Notes under the pieces: generated by a model | The model's database searches: none | What the model saw: the letters and a program-made list of their open reading frames with translations, nothing else | Told to the model about the DNA's origin: nothing | Source: CAZWDL01 sp964632995 | GTDB lineage: Bacteria; Bacteroidota; Bacteroidia; Chitinophagales; Saprospiraceae | Direction of reading: 5' to 3' | DNA length: 7,989 bases | Assembly (NCBI GenBank): GCA_964632995.1 | Contig: CAZWDL010000201.1 | Coordinates: 1 to 7,989 of the forward strand | In this document: positions 1 through 4,136 of the stretch, in pieces | How the letters are laid out: each line of letters opens with the position of its first letter | How positions within the stretch are numbered: the first letter of the stretch is position 1 | Program-made: the position numbers and the translations under genes

Positions 1-215
1 ATTCATGGGTTCTTCGTCATGAGAGGCCAAAGTGGTTGCCAGGCTTGGGCTCCCGTCCCGCCTCATGCAAGGCGGGAAGGCACGGAGGCGTATTCCCAGA
101 TACGGTGAGTATCGAATAACAGCCTGCCCCGTACCCAAAAGGTCGGGGAGGACGCCCAAGAATGGCGGGCAGTTTGGCTTCGTAATAGATTAATCCATGA
201 ATAATCCGGGTTAGG
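1..215 (+). repeat. GC-rich structured repeat, copy 1 (left end outside window)
   Basis: Columns 1-175 align without gaps to 2201-2375. In 91-175, 76 of 85 bases agree and all nine differences are transitions; 21-50 agree at 27 of 30, again only transitions. Columns 56-88 are variable. The sequence folds into stem 26-31/173-178 continuing as 36-40/164-168, an inner stem 44-50/154-160, and three hairpins: 57-63/70-76, 89-94/99-104, and 123-125 plus 127-131/144-148 plus 149-151 with an ACC/GGT tip. Bases 1-11 pair with 192-202. Bases 195-215 are the inverted complement of the left end of copy 2 (19 of 21), so the missing left end probably lies about 13 bases outside the window. T-G pairs (94-99, 36-168, 37-167, 9-194) make sense only if the + strand is the folded one. 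It is either a small non-autonomous mobile element with inverted ends or a structured RNA gene family. Its family is not recognised. Confidence 0.8.
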
Positions 216-307
216 ATGGAGGTGGGTTGTTTTTGTTGAAAAATGCAAAGGGTATATTAAAACGCAGAGGGATTTTTTTTAATTTGGTGAGGAGGGGAGG
301 CAAATAC

Positions 308-325
308 AAACGATTATAATCGTTT
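308..325. promoter_or_regulatory. 18-bp perfect palindrome, candidate operator
   Basis: The sequence aaacgattataatcgttt equals its own reverse complement over all 18 bases. It sits 116 bases before the start of the MNT gene and has the size and symmetry of a binding site for a dimeric helix-turn-helix regulator. Toxin-antitoxin operons are often autoregulated, but MNT proteins do not carry an obvious DNA-binding domain, so the binding protein is unknown. The function is inference; the palindrome is directly visible. Confidence 0.45.
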
Positions 326-356
326 CTACCCGTTTATAGATGGTAATATAGCTGTG

Positions 357-379
357 TATCCGGAACTTTTTTCCGGATA
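357..379 (+). other. 9-bp stem-loop upstream of the MNT gene
   Basis: tatccggaa at 357-365 pairs perfectly with ttccggata at 371-379 around the loop cttt plus t (366-370). No T-run follows, so it is not a standard intrinsic terminator. It could be an operator half-site pair or a leader RNA structure for the MNT/HEPN transcript. Confidence 0.4.
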
Positions 380-381
380 GC

Positions 382-416
382 AAGATGTTGCCTGCCATTT
401 AAAAAAACAGCATCTT
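382..416 (+). other. 9-bp stem-loop just upstream of the MNT gene
   Basis: aagatgttg at 382-390 pairs with cagcatctt at 408-416, with one T-G pair at 388-410 and a 17-base loop containing seven A residues (401-407). It ends 25 bases before the MNT start codon. It may influence translation of the leader; there is no direct evidence for function. Confidence 0.35.
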
Positions 417-441
417 TAGAATGTAACAAGTTTTTAAAGAG

Positions 442-759
442 ATGGAAGGGAAAAGCAAAGAAGTTTTAGAAAGAATAAAGGAATATGTCCAGGAGATTGA
501 ACCAGAATCAGAGCTTATTCTATTCGGTTCGAGAGCCAGAAATGAATCAAGAGAAGACTCTGATTGGGATATTTTGATATTGGTTCCCGGTGAAGTGAGT
601 CTAAAGGAGGAGCAAGCATTTCGACACAAGTTGTTCGAATTGGAATTACTTTACGGACAAGCTATATCAACTTTTGTTTATTCTAAGACTGATTGGGAGA
701 AAAAGCATCAGGTTACACCACTTTACCAAAACATAAAAAGAGAAGGGATAACAATATGA
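442..759 (+). CDS. MNT-type minimal nucleotidyltransferase, antitoxin of a HEPN/MNT module
   Basis: This 105-residue protein has the size of a minimal nucleotidyltransferase. The signature GSRAR at residues 29-33 followed by SDWD at 40-43 is the GSxAx(n)SDxD motif of the polymerase-beta nucleotidyltransferase fold, with D41 and D43 as the expected metal ligands. The C-terminal part (VYSK at 79-82, then TPLYQNIKREG) is typical of the MNT proteins that travel with HEPN toxins in Bacteroidota. In characterised HEPN/MNT systems the MNT protein blocks the HEPN ribonuclease by transferring AMP to it; that role here is inferred from family and gene order. The stop codon TGA overlaps the ATG of the HEPN reading frame by four bases (ATGA at 756-759), which indicates translational coupling. 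The start has only a weak purine-rich site (aaagag). A third catalytic acidic residue is not obvious. The reading frame is intact although its partner is broken. Confidence 0.85.
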   Translation: MEGKSKEVLERIKEYVQEIEPESELILFGSRARNESREDSDWDILILVPGEVSLKEEQAFRHKLFELELLYGQAISTFVYSKTDWEKKHQVTPLYQNIKREGITI

Positions 760-1085
760 AGTCCTCAGAAAGAGAAAATTACCTAAGATACCGGATGGAA
801 AAATCTGAGGAAACTTATGAAGTAGCTGAATTACTGGTAAAGCACGAAAAATGGAATTCAGCGGTTAATCGTCTTTATTACGCTGCCTATTATGCTGTGA
901 CAGGATTATTGGTGATAGCAGAAATTCCCGCCAAAACACATACTGGAGTGAAAACTCAGTTTTTCCAAAACTAATATAGTGACAGACCAAGGTATGCCCG
1001 ATTCTTATAAAGTTGAAGCTGCTTGAGAGAAAGGATGGATAAGGGGATTCATCTGTTAAAATTATTCATACAACAAAGCCATTGA
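756..1085 (+). pseudogene. HEPN-domain toxin, broken remnant
   Basis: From the ATG at 756 the frame reads 72 residues, with the HEPN hallmark NRLYYAAYYAV at residues 38-48 and KTHTGVKTQF at 60-69, then hits TAA at 972-974. Members of this family normally run to about 120-130 residues. Recognisable coding sequence continues after the stop: YSDR in the same frame at 975-986, DSYKVEAA in another frame at 1000-1023, and a helix-like end (MDKGIHLLKLFIQQSH, stop at 1083-1085) back in the first frame. The spacing between QN and YSD is shorter than I expect for the family, which suggests a deletion of roughly a dozen codons plus two compensating frameshifts. HEPN proteins are ribonucleases; losing the C-terminal half should abolish activity. 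An upstream in-frame ATG at 693 lies inside the MNT gene. The start at 756, overlapping the MNT stop codon, is preferred. Confidence 0.75.
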
Positions 1086-1109
1086 TCACTAAAAAATAAA
1101 GAAGTTAAA

Positions 1110-2108
1110 ATGAAAAATATAATTGTAATAATAGCAGTGTTTATTAGCCTTACATCAGTCCAAGGTCAGGAAGTAAAAGATTTGAGAAAAAGATTTGAGA
1201 AAATTGAATTTACATATGATAAGCTACCTGGTATCGGTTACGAAAAAGGGTGTACAAGACGAGATCCCAGTGATGTAATAAAAGTAGGAGATACTTATTA
1301 TGTGTACTATACCAAAGTATATGGTCGGAGTCCCGGTTATTGGGGAACAATTTGGTATGCTACATCCAGAGATGAAGGATATACCTGGAAAGAAGAGGGA
1401 GAGATCTTAGGCCAGGGAAAAAAGAATACATTTGATTCACAGGCAACATTTACACCCAATATCCTTTATGCAAATGGTAAATATTACCTCTATTATACAG
1501 GAGTAAAACCCACGCCGGGTAACAAAGAGGGAGCATTTGAGAATAATTCGACTACTGATATTACAGCAATTGGGCTTGCCATTTCCGATTCCCCATCAGG
1601 GCCTTTTACTCGTTTGAGTCATGACCCCATATTGAAGGTTAGTCCTGAACCAGATAAATTTGACAGCTACCGGGTAGATGATGCTGCATTACTATACCGG
1701 AATGGCTTGTACTGGCTCTATTACAAAGGACGTAGCAGAGTAAACGGAGATAGTGGCCCGGTTCATACTCAAATGGGTGCTGCCTTTTCAAAATATCCTG
1801 AGGGTCCCTTTACTAAGCTCGATAATCCAATATTACCTGGAAGCCATGAAGTGATATTGTGGCAACAAGGCACGGGAATAGGGGCATTAGCATCATTGAG
1901 TAATACATTTGAATATGCTCCAGACGGCATAGATTTCATGAGCAATAAGTTGGATGTAAAAGTGAAAAACTGTCCAAAAGCTCCTGGTGCATTCAGACAA
2001 GATTTAACCCAATCGACTGTGAGGGGAGAAGGCCTTAAATGGGGAATATCAATGGTACACAATGGAGATGAAGCTTACCTTATACGATACGAAGTGGTTT
2101 CGAAATAA
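1110..2108 (+). CDS. secreted GH117/GH43-like glycoside hydrolase
   Basis: The 332-residue product begins with a clear Sec signal peptide (residues 1-19, hydrophobic core IIVIIAVFISL, likely cleavage in VQG-QE). The mature part looks like a five-bladed beta-propeller: repeated blade motifs GDTYYVYYTK (60-69), GKYYLYYTG (123-131) and GLYWLYYKG (199-207). Conserved acidic or catalytic-looking motifs are RRDPSDV (50-56), FTPNIL (114-119), VDDAALL (189-195) and HEV (246-248). RRDPSDVIKVG plus a late HEV motif recalls GH117, the alpha-1,3-(3,6-anhydro)-L-galactosidases, rather than ordinary GH43. D52, D190 or D191, H246 and E247 are candidates for the active site, by inference. GH117-like proteins also occur outside agar degraders, so the substrate is open. 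It starts 25 bases after the HEPN remnant. No SusC/SusD pair, sulfatase or other carbohydrate gene accompanies it in the window. Codon use is AT-rich like the toxin-antitoxin genes around it. Confidence 0.75.
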   Translation: MKNIIVIIAVFISLTSVQGQEVKDLRKRFEKIEFTYDKLPGIGYEKGCTRRDPSDVIKVGDTYYVYYTKVYGRSPGYWGTIWYATSRDEGYTWKEEGEILGQGKKNTFDSQATFTPNILYANGKYYLYYTGVKPTPGNKEGAFENNSTTDITAIGLAISDSPSGPFTRLSHDPILKVSPEPDKFDSYRVDDAALLYRNGLYWLYYKGRSRVNGDSGPVHTQMGAAFSKYPEGPFTKLDNPILPGSHEVILWQQGTGIGALASLSNTFEYAPDGIDFMSNKLDVKVKNCPKAPGAFRQDLTQSTVRGEGLKWGISMVHNGDEAYLIRYEVVSK

Positions 2109-2116
2109 AAAACTTA

Positions 2117-2145
2117 CTGGGGGCGCACTTTCAATTTGCCCCCGG
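2117..2145 (+). terminator. stem-loop after the glycosidase gene, possible terminator
   Basis: ctgggggc at 2117-2124 pairs with gcccccgg at 2138-2145 (7 Watson-Crick pairs plus one T-G) around a 13-base loop. It begins nine bases after the stop codon. There is no T-run after the stem, so termination is uncertain. The A-run before it (2106-2112) would give a short T-run on the other strand, but no gene arrives from that side. Confidence 0.4.
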
Positions 2146-2187
2146 CTGGATTATAAAAGATAGTGAGGATTGAGCATCTTAAGGGTG

Positions 2188-2375
2188 CTTAACCCGGATT
2201 ATTCTTGGGGTTGTCGTAGTGAGAAGCCAAAATGGTTGCCAGGCCTGGGCTCCCGCCCAGACGGGCAGGCAGGAATGAGGCGCGGAACTGTATCCCCAGA
2301 TACAGTGAGCACCGAATGACAGCCTGCCCCGTACCCAAAGGGTCGGGGAGGACGCCCAGGAATGGTAGGCAGTTT
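2188..2375 (+). repeat. GC-rich structured repeat, copy 2 (right end lost)
   Basis: This is the second, directly oriented copy of the element at 1-215. Its left terminus (2188-2208) is present and matches the inverse complement of copy 1's right terminus. The similarity stops at 2375 and no right terminal inverted repeat follows, so this copy is truncated or diverged at its 3' side. The fold is kept: inner stem 2244-2250/2354-2360, hairpin 2287-2294/2299-2306 (8 bp, CCCA loop), and the GC hairpin 2327-2348 with an AAA loop. Compared with copy 1, pairs 45-159 and 89-104 have changed on both sides and still pair. Position 166 changes G-C to G-T, and 167 changes T-G to T-A. The first arm is rearranged: gccc 2255-2258 now pairs with gggc 2263-2266. 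The element lies between the glycosidase gene and the antitoxin/PIN pair. Confidence 0.8.
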
Positions 2376-2479
2376 AACAGCAAACATCGCCATCGGCTGA
2401 TCTTTTAGGAAAAAGAAACTAGAAACTACTTGTTAAGGAGACTTGTTCTAGAGATATCAGCAAACTAAAATTAAGAAAG
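2376..2479. other. leader of the antitoxin/PIN operon
   Basis: About 100 bases lie between the end of the repeat and the antitoxin start. I see short direct repeats (agaaacta twice at 2415-2430; acttgtt twice between 2429 and 2449) but no promoter element with a good match and no strong hairpin. The start codon at 2480 is preceded by a purine-rich aagaaag, an acceptable weak ribosome binding site. Confidence 0.35.
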
Positions 2480-2704
2480 ATGAGAACTGTAACTGTAGAG
2501 TCTTCCGGAGACCGATTTATAATAAGCATAGACAAGAAATCAATAGATAAAGATCTATTGCTTCAACTCATTGATAATTTGAGACTCGAATCTTTAGCCG
2601 ACAAGGTCGATTTCGGTGAAGAGATTGAAGAATTGGGAGAAGAGATCAAAGAAAATTGGTGGAAGAAGAATAAAGACCGATTCATCCCAAAAGAAGATCA
2701 ATGA
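2480..2704 (+). CDS. antitoxin of a PIN-domain toxin-antitoxin pair
   Basis: This small 74-residue acidic protein lies directly upstream of a PIN-domain gene and overlaps it by four bases (ATGA at 2701-2704), the usual antitoxin-first layout. The N-terminal part (about 1-35) alternates beta and helix-like segments. The middle is strongly acidic (FGEEIEELGEEIKENWW at about 45-61) and the C-terminus is a charged tail (KKNKDRFIPKED). It resembles the unnamed small proteins that precede PIN toxins in Bacteroidota. I cannot assign it to VapB, Phd or AbrB from sequence alone. The expected role is to bind and inhibit the PIN ribonuclease and perhaps repress the operon; this is inferred from position. 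Confidence 0.7.
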   Translation: MRTVTVESSGDRFIISIDKKSIDKDLLLQLIDNLRLESLADKVDFGEEIEELGEEIKENWWKKNKDRFIPKEDQ

Positions 2705-3108
2705 AGAAGTTGATCATAGATTCAAATATTGTATTTTCAGCCCTGAGAGGGAGGAACTCGATAACCAGAAACAGGATACTTAACAGCGGAGATAAATTTT
2801 TCACTCCTAATTTTTTAATTGGCGAAATTTTCAAGCACAAAGAAAGAATAATAAAAGACTCAAAAGCCTCGGAGGAAGAGACCTATGAATTCCTCTTCAA
2901 GATAATCAACCATATAACTTTCATTAATGAAGAAAACATATCCACCGGGAACTTCATAGAAGCCTACCGTTTGTGTAGGGATATAGACGAAAAAGATACC
3001 CCATTCGTAGCTTTATCATTGGAATTAGGATACAAATTATGGACCAGGGATGATGAATTGAAAACCGGTCTAAAGAAAAAAGGATTAGATAATTTTTTCG
3101 ATGAATAG
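2701..3108 (+). CDS. PIN-domain ribonuclease toxin (VapC-like)
   Basis: The 135-residue protein has the complete PIN-domain layout: IIDSN at residues 5-9 with D7, the second acid in IGEIF with E42, the third in DIDEKDTPFVAL with D99, and the fourth in LWTRDDEL with D117. These four acids bind the divalent metals in PIN nucleases, so the protein looks catalytically competent. The combination KDTPFVALSLELG plus LWTRDD is typical of VapC-like toxins in Bacteroidota, which cleave RNA (tRNA or rRNA in studied cases); the target here is unknown. Translation is coupled to the upstream antitoxin by a four-base overlap. This is the only one of the three toxins in the window that is fully intact. A long hairpin follows within 15 bases of its stop codon. 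Confidence 0.88.
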   Translation: MKKLIIDSNIVFSALRGRNSITRNRILNSGDKFFTPNFLIGEIFKHKERIIKDSKASEEETYEFLFKIINHITFINEENISTGNFIEAYRLCRDIDEKDTPFVALSLELGYKLWTRDDELKTGLKKKGLDNFFDE

Positions 3109-3121
3109 AAGAAACGGCCTG

Positions 3122-3185
3122 CAACAAGAAGCTACCTGGCCATGCCTCCGCAAAAGCCCCGGCACGTCAGGTAGCTCAATCGTTG
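3122..3185. repeat. 64-bp imperfect inverted repeat between two toxin-antitoxin modules
   Basis: caac at 3122-3125 pairs with gttg at 3182-3185. After unpaired spacers of 4 and 5 bases, agctacctg at 3130-3138 pairs perfectly with caggtagct at 3168-3176. Further in, tgcc at 3143-3146 pairs with ggca at 3161-3164. A strong long hairpin with an unpaired spacer inside the outer stem has the layout of integron attC sites. However, the outer boxes (CTGCAAC and GTTGTGT) fit the RYYYAAC/GTTRRRY consensus only partly, and no integrase is seen. A transcription terminator is the alternative, but no T-run follows. Confidence 0.55.
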
Positions 3186-3255
3186 TGTGAAAGCGCTCAA
3201 GAATCCAGATTTTCTACTGGAATTGTTTTATCTTGAGGTAAGAAGATTCAGAACT

Positions 3256-3474
3256 ATGGAATTAGATAAAGTAGATAGATCCGTACTCAAATCCGTCATT
3301 AGGGAGCTTTTGATGGAGGAAGTAGATATTTTCAAGGAAATCATCAAGGAGGTCCTTCAGGAAAATCAGATCATTGTAAATGAAGAGCAGCGTAAGAAAA
3401 GACAAAGGCTGGAACGAATGATCGAAGAAGATTTTGACAAGTACGATGAAGTCTTCAGTAAGCTAGCGAAATAG
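3256..3474 (+). CDS. antitoxin of a Doc/Fic toxin-antitoxin pair (Phd-like in role)
   Basis: The protein starts MELDKVDRSVLKSVIREL and has 72 residues with long charged helices (KEIIKEVLQENQ, EEQRKKRQRLERMIEEDFDKYDEVFSKLAK). The ending DFDKYDEVF followed by a short tail is characteristic of small antitoxins placed before Doc toxins in Bacteroidota. It presumably wraps its C-terminal helix onto the toxin and inhibits it. The ATG at 3256 is chosen because a purine-rich ribosome binding site (gaggtaagaag) precedes it. An in-frame GTG at 3187 would add 23 residues, but it abuts the inverted repeat arm at 3182-3185 and has no such site. Three bases separate its stop codon from the Doc start, so the two are co-translated. 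This frame is intact. Confidence 0.72.
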   Translation: MELDKVDRSVLKSVIRELLMEEVDIFKEIIKEVLQENQIIVNEEQRKKRQRLERMIEEDFDKYDEVFSKLAK

Positions 3475-3477
3475 GAA

Positions 3478-3927
3478 ATGGAGTACCTGCTAAAAGAGGA
3501 TCTCATTCTGATCAACCGGATGACCATAAAAAGACACGGGGGGAATTTTGTACCCCCTTTCAATTTGTTGAAAGAGGAAGCTTTAGATTATCTGATAGAA
3601 GCCGTTCAAGCAGAACTTTTTGGCAAGCAAGTTTATCCGGAAGTTCATGAAAAGACAGGATTGTATCTTTACAATATCGTTAGTAATCATCCATTTCAGG
3701 ATGGCAATAAGAGAACAGGGTTGGAAGCGGCTCTATTGTTCCTGAAATTGGATGATTACAAATTGAAGAATGGAGTGAGCTAAGTCACCATTGGAGATCG
3801 AAAAGTGCCTAAATCCGGGTCTACGACGAACGAGATTCTTTACCAATTTGTCATGGAAATTGCGTCGGGAGATTTGGATTTGGAAGAGGTGCAGTTATGG
3901 TTAAAATTTAATATTGACTCAGATTAG
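3478..3927 (+). pseudogene. Doc/Fic-family toxin interrupted by an in-frame TAA
   Basis: The frame encodes a Doc-type protein: MEYLLKEDLILINRMTIKRHGG at the start, then the catalytic Fic motif HPFQDGNKRTG with its histidine and the GN.R segment. A TAA at 3781-3783 (codon 102) stops the frame after KLKNGVS. Reading continues in exactly the same frame with VTIGDRKVPKSGSTTNEIL and then a C-terminal helix region (ASGDLDLEEVQLWLKFNI), ending at TAG 3925-3927. Together this makes a normal-length Doc protein of about 149 residues. Relatives usually carry a glutamate at the stop position (GAA to TAA is one base), so a single nonsense mutation explains everything. Doc proteins phosphorylate elongation factor Tu in the studied example; other Fic proteins transfer AMP. 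The truncated 101-residue product keeps the active motif but lacks the last helices. A sequencing error or stop-codon readthrough remains possible. Confidence 0.85.
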
Positions 3928-4136
3928 AAGATTCGCGCCTTCACACAACATGGCGCTAACGAACATGCCCGCCACGAAAGGCTGTTCATCGCTCGAAGTG
4001 ATGGACTGGATCGATAAAAAAGAATTGGGTACGTTCGACGGTAATGGGTGGGCGGGCACATCGTCATAATCCTGCCGAATGTGGTATGTTTGGCAAGTGA
4101 ACGGTAAGCGGCTTCAAATAACGATCATCCCAGGAT
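3928..4136. other. composition boundary and leader of the sensor-regulator gene
   Basis: About 209 bases without a gene. GC content rises abruptly here and stays high to the end of the window. The stretch contains an imperfect inverted repeat (tgcccgcc at 3966-3973 with ggcgggca at 4051-4058, flanks taacga/tcgtca also partly complementary) that encloses a 7-bp hairpin, catcgct 3987-3993 with agtgatg 3997-4003. A promoter element is listed separately. No ORF is credible. Confidence 0.5.
4085..4092 (+). promoter_or_regulatory. Bacteroidota -7 promoter element for the sensor-regulator gene
   Basis: TATGTTTG matches the Bacteroidota -7 consensus TAnnTTTG at every fixed position. It would start transcription around 4098-4100 and give a leader of about 40 bases before the ATG at 4137. 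A clear -33 TTTG is not visible at the expected distance (only a weak region around 4062-4066). Confidence 0.5.

Larger units (their letters stand above)
216..441. other. AT-rich leader region upstream of the MNT gene
   Basis: This 226-base gap follows the right end of repeat copy 1. It holds an 18-base perfect palindrome and two stem-loops, listed separately, and an eight-T run at 273-280 followed by a purine-rich stretch (287-300). I see no credible ORF. No full TAnnTTTG promoter element is present; the nearest is TTAATTTG at 279-286 with one mismatch. Composition changes sharply here from the GC-rich repeat to AT-rich DNA. Confidence 0.5.

Noticed and set aside
63..248. Minus-strand reading frame across repeat copy 1
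   Set aside because: The counterpart frame in copy 2 differs in reading and end, no protein signature is visible, and the differences between copies follow base pairing rather than codon positions.
693..755. Upstream start for the HEPN frame
   Set aside because: It would lie inside the MNT gene and add residues unlike HEPN; the ATGA overlap at 756-759 is the normal coupled start.
2117..2145. Firm intrinsic terminator after the glycosidase
   Set aside because: The stem is strong but no T-run follows, so it is listed only as a possible terminator.
2189..2393. Two overlapping minus-strand reading frames across repeat copy 2
   Set aside because: They overlap in different frames, with proline/glycine-rich composition from a GC-rich repeat; treated as by-products of the structured element.
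3187..3255. GTG start extending the Doc antitoxin by 23 residues
   Set aside because: It abuts the arm of the 3122-3185 inverted repeat and lacks a ribosome binding site, whereas ATG 3256 has gaggtaagaag upstream.
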